The notes below the pieces were generated by a model, which saw only the letters and a program-made list of their open reading frames with translations, was not told the DNA's origin and made no database searches. Shown here in pieces: positions 1 to 6,962 of a stretch of 7,448 nt of DNA; within the stretch, counting starts at the first letter, position 1, and each line of letters opens with the position of its first letter. Source of the DNA: Pedosphaera sp. (GTDB lineage Bacteria; Verrucomicrobiota; Verrucomicrobiae; Limisphaerales; Pedosphaeraceae); NCBI GenBank assembly GCA_028293265.1, contig JAQGPB010000576.1, positions 1-7,448 on the forward strand, written 5' to 3'. The translations under genes were made by a program, and so were the position numbers.

Positions 1-230
1 GAAAAAACCCCTTGGTTGGCCATGACGACACTTTGGCGGCGGCCCCGGGCAGTTTTCCAGCGGCCTTTACGGAGTGCTTCGGCACGGTCCTGCCCGCCTT
101 GCCCAGGCGGCGCGGGCGGCGTCCGCGCGTGCCCCTGGCCCGGCACGCCTGAAGGAAAAACTTCTTGCCGTCGCTTCGGTCAAAACAATATCTTGAAGAA
201 ACAGCCCGGTAAACCCGTCTGTTTAACTAA
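1..230. other. GC-rich leader, no recognised gene
   Basis: This stretch precedes the heme-protein gene. By hand count 46 of the 60 bases at 61-120 are G or C, well above the coding DNA that follows, and the sequence turns AT-richer after about 155. Three small stems lie in a row: 74-85 (GTGC, loop TTCG, GCAC), 94-110 (CCGCCT/AGGCGG) and 110-128 (GCGCGG/CCGCGC). Frame 1 is open from the window edge to a TGA at 232-234, overlapping the next start as ATGA, and frame 3 is open to a TGA at 150-152. Both would give Arg/Pro/Gly/Cys-rich peptides resembling no family I know, so I call neither a gene. I see no convincing -35/-10 pair. It could be a structured 5' leader or the tail of an unrecognised upstream gene. 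Confidence 0.4.
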
Positions 231-3200
231 ATGACAATGAACCGCTTGAATGCTGCCCGCCTCTTCGTGTTGCTCCCGATGCTGTTTCTGACTGGTTTCG
301 CGCGCGCCGGTACGCCCGAATGGATCTGGCACGACAACCATGGGGCCAAAGCCGCCGACGGCGAAATCCGCTATTTCCGAAAAAATTTCCAACTGGACGC
401 AAAACCTTCGAAGGCGACGCTTTCCGCCGTTGGTGATGACGAAATCCAGGTTTATTTAAATGGCCGCAAGGTGATTGACGCCACGGGTTGGGACAAGGCC
501 ATAGTGGTGCAGGTGGGCCGGGATTTGCGCGTGGGGGAGAATGTGATTGCGATCCGGGGCAAAAACATCACGAGCGAAGCCGCAGTGATTGCCATGCTGG
601 ACATCAGCGTGCCCAAGCGTGAAAAACAGATCGTGGTGACGGACACCAGTTGGGTTTCCGCCAAGACCGGCCCGGCAGGCTGGGACGGTAATAATTTTGA
701 CGCGACCGGTTGGACCAAGGTGATCAGCCTCGGCAAGCTCGGAATCAAGCCGTGGGGCGATGTGCTGAACGTGCCCAAGGCGACGCCAGCGGACGGCTTC
801 ACCGTTTTGCCGGGCTTCAAGGCGGAATTGATCCGCTCCGCCGAACCGGGGGAGGGTTCTTGGGTGTCTATGACGATTGATCAAAAAGGGCGGTTGATTG
901 TCTCGCCGCAGAGCGGGACTGGCAACCTGCTCCGCTTGACGCTTTCGCACAAAGGCCAGGTCGAGAAGGTCGAAAAAATTGAACAGCCGGTCGGTTCAGC
1001 GATGGGATTGCTTTATGCGTTTGACAGCCTTTATGTCAACGGCAGCGGACCGAACGGACTGGGCCTGTATCGCTTGCATTATAATCACGCCACCGACCAT
1101 TTTGATTCGGTGACGCTGATCAAAAACATCGAAGGCGCGGCGGGAGAACATGGGAGCCATGCGGTCGTGCTCGGGCCGGACAAGCATATATATATAATCA
1201 ATGGCAATTTCACCAAAGTGCCCAATGACATTTCACCGGAATCGCCGCACAAGAATTATGCCGAAGACCAATTGCTGCCCCGCGTCGAGGATGGCAACGG
1301 CTTTGGCATCGGGGTGAAACCGCCGGGCGGATTTTTGCTGCGGACGGACAAGGACGGCAAGAAGTGGGAATTGTTCTGCGCCGGCATGCGCAATACTTAC
1401 GATTTTGCGATCAACCCCGATGGCGAAATGTTCGGGTTCGACAGCGACATGGAATATGATTGGGGCATGCCGTGGTATCGGCCGATCCGGTTTTGTCATC
1501 TGGTTTCCGGCGGGGATTATGGTTTTCGCGAAGGCTCGGGCAAATGGCCCAAGTATTATCCGGACAGTTTGCCAAGCACGGTGGATGTGGGGATCGGATC
1601 GCCGACCGGCCTGAAATTCGGCGCCGGCAGCAATTTCCCGGAGAAATACAAGAAGGCGCTTTACGGGCTCGATTGGTCATACGGCCGCATTTTTGCCGTC
1701 CATTTGACACCCAAGGGAGCGAGCTACGATGCGACGTTTGAGACGTTGCTGAAAGGCAAGCCATTGAACTTGACCGACATTGAGTTCGGCAAGGATGGCG
1801 CGATGTATTTCATCACCGGCGGACGCGGAACCCAATCAGGCTTGTATCGCGTCAGCTATGTTGGGCCGAAACTGAAACCGGAACCCGGTCCGACCAAAGC
1901 GGAATTGAAAGCGGCGGCAAGGGCGCGCGAACTGCGGCACAAACTGGAGGCGTTCCAAGGCCGGCAGGATCCGAAGGCGATTGAATTTGCCTGGCCGCAC
2001 CTTGACAGCAGCGACCGCTTTATTCGCTATGCCGCGCGCATTGCCATTGAAAGCCAGCCGGTCGAGCAATGGCAGGAGCGGGCATTGTCCGAGACGCGCA
2101 CGAATGCAGGCATCACCGCACTGCTGGCGCTGGCCCGTTGCGGCGGCCATGAAACGCAGAACGGCCTGTTGCACGCGCTGGCGAAATTTCCGTTGGACGG
2201 ACTGAGCGAGGAACAAAAGCTGGAGAAGCTGCGAGTGATCGAACTCAGTTTCATCCGCCAAGGCAAGCCGGAGCCGCAGTTGGCCGAATTGGCAATTGAA
2301 AAACTGGATCGTCAATATCCCGCGAAAAGCGAATGGCTGAATCGCGAATTGAGCGAGCTGCTGATCTATTTGCAGGCCCCGGACGCGGTGGAAAAAACGC
2401 TTGCCTTGCTGGATAAAGCCGTCACGCAGGAAGAGCAAATCCATTATATCCTTCACCTGCGAAAACTCACCAACGGCTGGACCATGGAGCAGCACGAGCA
2501 TTACCTGAGCTGGTTTGAGCGCGATCATGAGGGCGAACTGGGCGCACCGACGTATCATCAGGGCGCGGGTTATTATCCATGGTCGAAGCGCAAAGGCGAG
2601 AAGCCGCAACATTCGGCGGAATTGCTGAAATGGTTCACCGACGCCGACCGCGATTATGGCGATGGTTCAAGCTTCCCGAAGTTCATCGCCAATTTTCGCA
2701 AGGACGCGGTGGAGTCATTGACGGATGACGAGCGCGCGCAACTCGCGCCGTTGATCACCGGCAAGAAACCGGAGGAACCCAAACCGGCCGCCGCCGAGCG
2801 CAAGTTCGTTCAAGACTGGAAGATGGCGGACCTGCAGCCGTTGCTGGACCAGCTTACCAAGGGACGTTCGTTCGCCCAGGGCAAGCGGGTTTACGCGGCG
2901 GCGCAATGCGCGCAATGCCATCGCTTCGGAAATGAAGGCGGCTCGGTGGGGCCGGAATTGACGGCGGTCGCCAGCCGCTTTGGGCACCGGGACATTTTGG
3001 AATCCATTTTGGAACCGTCCAAGGTGATTTCCGAGCAATTCCAAAACATGACCATCATCAAGAAGGACGGCGATGACGTGACCGGCCGCATCGTGTCGGA
3101 GGACGACAAGAAGCTGGTGGTGGTGACCGATGCGTTGAAACAGACCAAGGTGGACGTGCTTAAGTCCGAGATACAAAGCCAGAAAGCGTCGAAGCTTTCG

Positions 3201-3311
3201 CCCATGCCCGAAGGGTTGGTCAATACTTTCACCAAGGAAGAGATTCTGGATTTGATCGCCTACGTCGAATCGGGCGGCAAAGAAACCGCGCCGGCATTTG
3301 AAAAGAAATAG
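231..3311 (+). CDS. Secreted PVC-type dehydrogenase-like protein with C-terminal c-type heme domain
   Basis: This 1026-aa protein is probably exported and redox-active, oxidising a sugar-like or alcohol substrate and passing electrons to its own heme; the substrate is unknown. Residues 1-26 look like a signal peptide (Arg5, Arg10, hydrophobic 11-23, likely cleavage after Ala-Arg-Ala26). Residues 30-180 resemble the beta-sandwich found at the N-terminus of alpha-L-rhamnosidases (WIW, FRKNF, VYLNG). Residues 188-540 match the Pirellula/Verrucomicrobium membrane-bound dehydrogenase domain, a sorbosone/glucose-dehydrogenase-like propeller opening DGFTVLPGF; GEHGSH at 305-310 holds the His expected near the active site. 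Residues 550-860 are helical and HEAT-like. The heme domain has CAQCH at 893-897 and SPMPEG, with Met992 the likely distal ligand. The start is ATG 231; ATG 237 is possible, and neither has a clear Shine-Dalgarno sequence. The length is normal for the family. The family call is firm; the reaction is inferred. Confidence 0.93.
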   Translation: MTMNRLNAARLFVLLPMLFLTGFARAGTPEWIWHDNHGAKAADGEIRYFRKNFQLDAKPSKATLSAVGDDEIQVYLNGRKVIDATGWDKAIVVQVGRDLRVGENVIAIRGKNITSEAAVIAMLDISVPKREKQIVVTDTSWVSAKTGPAGWDGNNFDATGWTKVISLGKLGIKPWGDVLNVPKATPADGFTVLPGFKAELIRSAEPGEGSWVSMTIDQKGRLIVSPQSGTGNLLRLTLSHKGQVEKVEKIEQPVGSAMGLLYAFDSLYVNGSGPNGLGLYRLHYNHATDHFDSVTLIKNIEGAAGEHGSHAVVLGPDKHIYIINGNFTKVPNDISPESPHKNYAEDQLLPRVEDGNGFGIGVKPPGGFLLRTDKDGKKWELFCAGMRNTYDFAINPDGEMFGFDSDMEYDWGMPWYRPIRFCHLVSGGDYGFREGSGKWPKYYPDSLPSTVDVGIGSPTGLKFGAGSNFPEKYKKALYGLDWSYGRIFAVHLTPKGASYDATFETLLKGKPLNLTDIEFGKDGAMYFITGGRGTQSGLYRVSYVGPKLKPEPGPTKAELKAAARARELRHKLEAFQGRQDPKAIEFAWPHLDSSDRFIRYAARIAIESQPVEQWQERALSETRTNAGITALLALARCGGHETQNGLLHALAKFPLDGLSEEQKLEKLRVIELSFIRQGKPEPQLAELAIEKLDRQYPAKSEWLNRELSELLIYLQAPDAVEKTLALLDKAVTQEEQIHYILHLRKLTNGWTMEQHEHYLSWFERDHEGELGAPTYHQGAGYYPWSKRKGEKPQHSAELLKWFTDADRDYGDGSSFPKFIANFRKDAVESLTDDERAQLAPLITGKKPEEPKPAAAERKFVQDWKMADLQPLLDQLTKGRSFAQGKRVYAAAQCAQCHRFGNEGGSVGPELTAVASRFGHRDILESILEPSKVISEQFQNMTIIKKDGDDVTGRIVSEDDKKLVVVTDALKQTKVDVLKSEIQSQKASKLSPMPEGLVNTFTKEEILDLIAYVESGGKETAPAFEKK

Positions 3312-3376
3312 GCAGCCATGAATCCGCCACAGCGGCAAAGATGAGCCTATGCGCGAACCGGCAAATTTGAACGGAC

Positions 3377-3441
3377 GGAGTGTTGGAGCGGTCGAGCATG
3401 GGTCGTTCAGCATCCCCACCGCTCCAATGCTCCATCACTCC
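3377..3441. repeat. Fold-back octamer repeat between genes
   Basis: The left arm at 3383-3392 (TTGGAGCGGT) is the exact reverse complement of 3418-3427, and GGAGTG at 3377-3382 pairs with CACTCC at 3436-3441 after an 8-nt offset. The right arm is itself periodic: CTCCA recurs at 3422, 3430 and 3438, exactly 8 nt apart, giving three imperfect octamers. The left arm has the complementary GGAG at the same 8-nt step (3377 and 3385). No T-run follows, so it is not a standard intrinsic terminator. It lies in the 174-nt gap between the heme-protein and cupin genes and could form a hairpin in their shared transcript. Confidence 0.6.
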
Positions 3442-3460
3442 AACCAAATGATGTTTAATT

Positions 3461-3480
3461 CACGCAACACGCAACACGAA
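3461..3480. repeat. CACGCAA tandem repeat just before a start codon
   Basis: Two exact CACGCAA heptamers are followed by a degenerate CACGAA copy, ending five bases before the ATG of the cupin gene. This occupies the place where a Shine-Dalgarno sequence would sit, and no GGAG-like sequence is visible there. It may be a repeat remnant, a protein or RNA binding site, or chance low complexity. Confidence 0.5.
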
Positions 3481-3485
3481 CTACC

Positions 3486-4757
3486 ATGAGCACTCAATCA
3501 GTCAACAAACTCACTACGGTCAACAAAAAAGTCCGCAGCCTCGTCGAGGCCGCGTTAGAAGAAGGCGGCGGCCTGCTGCGGCTAGCCCCATGCTGGGTGC
3601 CGCGCTCATTCCTGCAGCCGGGCAAGCGCCTCAAATTGCACCCGGACGACCTTTACGCCTTCGGCCTCAATCGCGGCGGCATTGACGAGCGCTGGTTCGC
3701 GTCCACCACGCCCGCCGCGAATGACAATCGCACGCCCGATGAAGGCTTGAGTTATGTCGTGGCCGGGAAAAATCGTCTCACCTTGCAGGACGCAGTGACG
3801 GAATGCGGGCCGGAATTGATCGGCAAAAAAATCTGGAACAAATACAAGCGCTGGCCGGTCTATTCCAAATTTTTTGACAACATGGGGCCGATTCCGCATC
3901 ACATGCATCAGTCGCAGAAGCAGGCGCGGCTCGTCGGTCAGGAAGGCAAGCCGGAATCTTATTATTTCCCGCCGCAGCACAACAATGTGGGCAATAATTT
4001 TCCATACACCTTCATGGGCCTTGAGCCCGGCACGACGAAAGCGCAGGTGCGCCAATGCCTGGAAAAATGGAACAAGGGCGACAATGGCATTCTCGATCTG
4101 TCGCGCGCCTATCGCTTGAAACCCGGCACCGGTTGGCTTATCGGGCCCTCCATTTTGCACGCGCCCGGTTCGCTTTGCACCTATGAGCCGCAGTGGGGCT
4201 CGGACGTTTTCGGTATGTATCAATCACTCGTTGAAGGACGCGAAGTCCCTTGGGCGCTGCTCGTCAAGGACATGCCCCGCAACAAGCATCACGACCTGGA
4301 TTTCATCGTGGAACAGCTCGATTGGGAGGGCAATGTTGATCCGCACTTCAAGGAGAATCATTACCTTGAACCGGTCCCGACGGCAGACACCCGCAGCGAA
4401 GGTTTTGTTGACCGGTGGATTGTGTACGGAAAAGTCCACGGCGAACAACTGTTCACCGCGAAGGAACTGACCGTTGACCCCGGCGCGAAATGCACCATCA
4501 AGGACAACGGCGCCTACGGCCTCATCACCGTCCAAGGCAAAGGGAAGATGAACAAGCTCGCGCTCGATTGCCCGAAACTGATCCGCTTCCACGAACTGAC
4601 CGAGGACGAAGTTTTCTGCACCGAAGAAACCGCCAAAGCAGGCGTGACATTCGAGAATACTTCAGACGTCGAACCGCTGGTGGTGCTGCGTTACTTCGGC
4701 CCGGAAGTGAATCCCGATGCACCGGGATTGGGCGAGTATCGCAAGAACAAGTTTTGA
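3486..4757 (+). CDS. Class I mannose-6-phosphate isomerase-like cupin protein
   Basis: This 423-aa protein is probably a cytoplasmic metal-binding protein, as it has no signal peptide or membrane segment. It has the layout of type I phosphomannose isomerases, zinc enzymes that interconvert mannose-6-phosphate and fructose-6-phosphate. His139 and His141 form an HxH motif, GKPESYY at 154-160 supplies Glu157, and His225 in the SILHAPGSL segment fits the fourth zinc ligand. The H-to-E spacing of 16 is close to that of short Bacillus-type enzymes. A second cupin-like domain spans about 315-410 (VDPGAKCTI, VQGKGKM, VLRYFGP). The Ser-Asp at 239-240 matches the family's SDNV(V/L)R motif, but the arginine position is Met244, so isomerase activity is doubtful. 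It lies 174 nt after the heme-protein gene on the same strand, with repeats between. The start ATG at 3486 is the first in frame, with no clear ribosome site. The fold call is fairly sure; the function is open. Confidence 0.7.
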   Translation: MSTQSVNKLTTVNKKVRSLVEAALEEGGGLLRLAPCWVPRSFLQPGKRLKLHPDDLYAFGLNRGGIDERWFASTTPAANDNRTPDEGLSYVVAGKNRLTLQDAVTECGPELIGKKIWNKYKRWPVYSKFFDNMGPIPHHMHQSQKQARLVGQEGKPESYYFPPQHNNVGNNFPYTFMGLEPGTTKAQVRQCLEKWNKGDNGILDLSRAYRLKPGTGWLIGPSILHAPGSLCTYEPQWGSDVFGMYQSLVEGREVPWALLVKDMPRNKHHDLDFIVEQLDWEGNVDPHFKENHYLEPVPTADTRSEGFVDRWIVYGKVHGEQLFTAKELTVDPGAKCTIKDNGAYGLITVQGKGKMNKLALDCPKLIRFHELTEDEVFCTEETAKAGVTFENTSDVEPLVVLRYFGPEVNPDAPGLGEYRKNKF

Positions 4758-4770
4758 CCCACGATTCGAG

Positions 4771-4789
4771 CGCGACGGGATTCGTCGCG
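4771..4789. terminator. GC hairpin downstream of the cupin gene, possible terminator
   Basis: A perfect 7-bp stem (CGCGACG at 4771-4777, CGTCGCG at 4783-4789) encloses a 5-nt GGATT loop, 13 nt after the TGA of the cupin gene. No T-tract follows, so it fails the classic intrinsic-terminator pattern. It may instead slow or protect the 3' end of the transcript, or be the outer part of the repeat element that begins at 4794. Confidence 0.35.
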
Positions 4790-4793
4790 AAGC

Positions 4794-4916
4794 GTCTTGG
4801 AGTGCGGCAGTCCTCTGCCGCTTTTTCAACGACGTGCAAGAACGCAAAGATATGCTCATGTAATGGCAGTTGAGCATCCACGGTCAAAGTGGCAGAGGAC
4901 TGCCGCACTCCAAGAC
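4794..4916. repeat. 123-nt inverted-repeat element (REP/MITE-like)
   Basis: Arms at 4794-4824 and 4886-4916 are reverse complements at 30 of 31 positions. Each arm also folds on itself: the left has GCGGCAG-TCCT-CTGCCGC at 4804-4821, and the right has the same hairpin at 4889-4906 with one change that leaves a G-T pair. Between the arms lies a third inverted repeat, ATGCTCA at 4852-4858 against TGAGCAT at 4871-4877. Small hairpin units in head-to-head pairs are the layout of REP/BIME elements. A transposon-derived miniature element is the alternative. No target-site duplication is evident and no transposase or RAYT gene is in the window. From memory only, similar GGAGTGCGGCAG-type sequences are common in verrucomicrobial genomes. 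Confidence 0.8.
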
Positions 4917-4979
4917 CTGGCGGAAAAAGGGAAAAGCAGAGGCATAAAAAAGTGTTCAGTCCCGGCCCGTGATGCATCA

Positions 4980-5465
4980 ATGAATCAATATACGAACCGT
5001 TATTTTTATGTTAGTAGTCGATTAATGAGACTGCCACGGAAAGTAACAGTAAGGCTGGCGATATATTTCTCGATAGGAATGCTCTTCGCTATTTTTGGCA
5101 TATGCGCCCGTTCGCCTTTGTTCGAGTGGATGAGCTACAAAGACCTCGAGCGTCAAGTTAAGCGCAATATTGGTCCAACGGAACTGCAGCAATGGGCGAC
5201 CAATCTGCTGGCCAACCATGCCGGTGACGCCTTTCACCATTACCAGGATTTCCATGGTACAAACGTGCCACCCGAACTCAAAAGGGTCAGGGGCCATGGC
5301 CAAAGATTGGAAATACACGAAAATGCAGTCTGGATTTTCTGCGGAACGAAAGGTGGGCCGTTTCTTGTGGTTGGATCTCCAACGTTGGTTAATACAAACT
5401 TTGTTCCTTGGAAACCTGGGATTTACTTTGTTGGACAACAATACCTATTCAACCGCAAACATTAA
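4980..5465 (+). CDS. Hypothetical single-pass membrane or anchored protein
   Basis: I do not recognise this 161-aa protein. Residues 26-43 (LAIYFSIGMLFAIFGICA) form one hydrophobic helix preceded by Arg17, Arg20, Lys21 and Arg25, so it is either a membrane anchor with the C-terminus outside or an uncleaved export signal. The remaining 118 residues look soluble: a charged helical stretch (about 50-75), then a probable beta-rich part with VWIFCGTKGGPFLVVG and a PWKPGIYFVG segment near the end. The frame is open back to a TTG at 4797, but those 61 extra codons come from the inverted-repeat element, so I place the start at ATG 4980. ATG 5025, directly before the basic residues, is equally plausible. 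Neither has a clear ribosome site. G+C is only 45 of 120 at 4981-5100, against 37 of 60 at 4021-4080 in the cupin gene. Only 44 nt separate it from the convergent DUF1501 gene. Confidence 0.6.
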   Translation: MNQYTNRYFYVSSRLMRLPRKVTVRLAIYFSIGMLFAIFGICARSPLFEWMSYKDLERQVKRNIGPTELQQWATNLLANHAGDAFHHYQDFHGTNVPPELKRVRGHGQRLEIHENAVWIFCGTKGGPFLVVGSPTLVNTNFVPWKPGIYFVGQQYLFNRKH

Positions 5466-5509
5466 CGGACACGAAGTCAGGAGTCGTTACCTCGCCATAA
5501 GAATTGATT

Positions 5510-6955
5510 TTATGCCAGCAACTTTTTGACCACCTCGCCATGCACATCCGTCAGGCGGAAATCGCGGCCTTGGAAGCGGTAAGTGAGCTTGGTGTGGTCG
5601 AAGCCGAGCAGGTGCAGGATGGTGGCGTTGAGGTCGTGGACGTGGACTTTGTCGGTGGTGGCGTTGAAGCCGAAGTCGTCGGATTCGCCGAGGGTGAGGC
5701 CGGGTTTCACGCCGCCGCCAGCCATCCAGATGGTGAAACAGTTGGGATGGTGATCGCGTCCATCATCGCCGCCCTGCATCATCGGCGTGCGGCCAAATTC
5801 GCCGCCCCAAATGACGAGCGTTTCGTCGAGCAGGCCGCGTTGCTTTAAATCTTTCACTAGCGCGGCGGAGGCTTGATCAGTTCTTTGACAATTCTTCGCG
5901 AGATCGGCTTTCAAATTGCCATGCTGATCCCACGCCTCGTGGAACAGTTCGACAAACCGGACGCCGCGCTCGATCATGCGCCGTGCGAGCAGGCAGTTCA
6001 TTGCGAAGGATGGCTTGCCGGGTTCAACGCCATACATTTCAAGAATATGTTTGGGTTCCTTAGAAATATCCATCAAGTCCGGCGCGCTGGTTTGCATCCG
6101 ATAGGCCATCTCGAAGGAGTTGATGCGCGTGGCAATCTCGGGATCGCCGACCACGTTGAGATGTTGTTCGTCGAGTTGACGCACGGAATCAAGCGTGTCG
6201 CGCTGGATCTGGTCGTCCACGCCGCCGGGGTTCGACAGGTAAAGAATGGGGTCGCCCTGACTGCGGAACATCACGCCATTATAGACCGTCGGCAGAAAAC
6301 CGGAGCCCCAATTGGAGGCGCCGCCGCTGGGACCCTTGAACCCGGAACTGAAAACGACGAAGCCGGGCAGATCCCTGGCTTCGCTGCCGAGTCCATAAAG
6401 GGCCCAGGAGCCGAGGCTCGGACGACCGAATTGTTGCGAGCCGGTGTGCATCAGAATCTGCGCCGGGGCGTGGTTGAAGGCATCGGTGTGCATGGCCTTC
6501 ACGATGGCGATGTCGTCAACCACCTCGGCGAGATGCGGGAGCAATTCGGAGAGTTCGGCGCCGCATTGACCGTGTCTGGCAAAGGCGAATTTCGGGCCAA
6601 GCAGTTTGGAATTTGGGTTGATGAACGCGGCGCGATAGCCTTGCAACAATTCCGGCGGCGGCAGTGTGCCGTTGAATTTCGCGAGTTGCGGCTTGTAATC
6701 GAACAACTCCAGATGGCTCGGCGCGCCTGCCATAAAGAGGTAGATGATGTTCCTGGCCCTGGGCGCATAGTGCGGCTGACGCGGCGCTAGCGGGTCGCCC
6801 AGGCTGCCGGGTCGCGCGGCAGCCGCGACCAGCTTGTCACCCATAAGCGTATGCAGTGCGATGGCGCCGAGGCCAACGCCGCATTCCTTCAAGAACCAAC
6901 GGCGGGAGACAGCGGTTGGGTGCTGGTTGCGAAATAAGTGTGTCTGACAGTTCAT
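5510..6955 (-). CDS. Tat-exported DUF1501 family protein
   Basis: This complete 481-aa protein belongs to DUF1501, a sulfatase/alkaline-phosphatase-superfamily-like group abundant in Planctomycetota and Verrucomicrobiota. Its biochemical role is unproven, and polysaccharide or sulfated-glycan breakdown outside the cytoplasm is the usual suggestion. SRRWFLK at 17-23 followed by a moderately hydrophobic stretch is a textbook twin-arginine signal, implying export of a folded, probably metal-containing protein. Family motifs are all present: [21 protein letters not shown] near the mature N-terminus, WGGEFGRTP at 383-391, GRDHHP at 399-404, MAGGGVKPG at 411-419 and [15 protein letters not shown] at 437-451. 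Length and C-terminus are normal, with no frameshift seen. ATG 6955 has an AAGGAG ribosome site lying in the end of the preceding DUF1553 gene, so the two are probably one operon and translationally coupled. Confidence 0.93.
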   Translation of the reverse strand: MNCQTHLFRNQHPTAVSRRWFLKECGVGLGAIALHTLMGDKLVAAAARPGSLGDPLAPRQPHYAPRARNIIYLFMAGAPSHLELFDYKPQLAKFNGTLPPPELLQGYRAAFINPNSKLLGPKFAFARHGQCGAELSELLPHLAEVVDDIAIVKAMHTDAFNHAPAQILMHTGSQQFGRPSLGSWALYGLGSEARDLPGFVVFSSGFKGPSGGASNWGSGFLPTVYNGVMFRSQGDPILYLSNPGGVDDQIQRDTLDSVRQLDEQHLNVVGDPEIATRINSFEMAYRMQTSAPDLMDISKEPKHILEMYGVEPGKPSFAMNCLLARRMIERGVRFVELFHEAWDQHGNLKADLAKNCQRTDQASAALVKDLKQRGLLDETLVIWGGEFGRTPMMQGGDDGRDHHPNCFTIWMAGGGVKPGLTLGESDDFGFNATTDKVHVHDLNATILHLLGFDHTKLTYRFQGRDFRLTDVHGEVVKKLLA

Positions 6956-6962
6956 GAAAATT

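Noticed and set aside
21..23. Divergent minus-strand ATG at position 23 (MANQGVF)
   Set aside because: Only seven codons are visible, with no ribosome site and no homology to judge.
16..234. 72-codon frame overlapping the heme-protein start as ATGA
   Set aside because: The overlap looks like translational coupling, but the peptide is Arg/Pro/Gly/Cys-rich without any motif, and the GC spike alone explains the lack of stops.
1186..1196. Alternating AT run inside the heme-protein gene
   Set aside because: It encodes His-Ile-Tyr-Ile-Ile in a conserved propeller strand (GPDKHIYIINGN), so protein constraint explains it; slippage potential is possible but not shown.
1836..2612. 258-codon open frame on the minus strand
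   Set aside because: It is antisense to the helical region of the heme protein, with a composition rich in Arg, Gln and Phe typical of shadow frames.
4794..4916. CRISPR-like repeats
   Set aside because: There are only two copies, in inverted rather than direct orientation, with no regular spacers and no cas genes.
4490..4980. Overlapping frames on both strands around the end of the cupin gene and the repeat element
   Set aside because: The plus-strand frame runs out of phase through the well-supported second cupin domain, and the minus-strand ones read through the inverted repeat, so both are shadows.
5463..5489. TAACG/CGTTA stem between the convergent genes as a bidirectional terminator
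   Set aside because: The stem is only 5 bp with a 17-nt loop and no flanking T- or A-run, so it is no better than chance.
5873..6790. 305-codon open frame on the plus strand
   Set aside because: It lies wholly antisense to the DUF1501 gene, whose motifs run through the whole region. Long antisense frames are expected in GC-rich coding DNA, and its product resembles no family I know.
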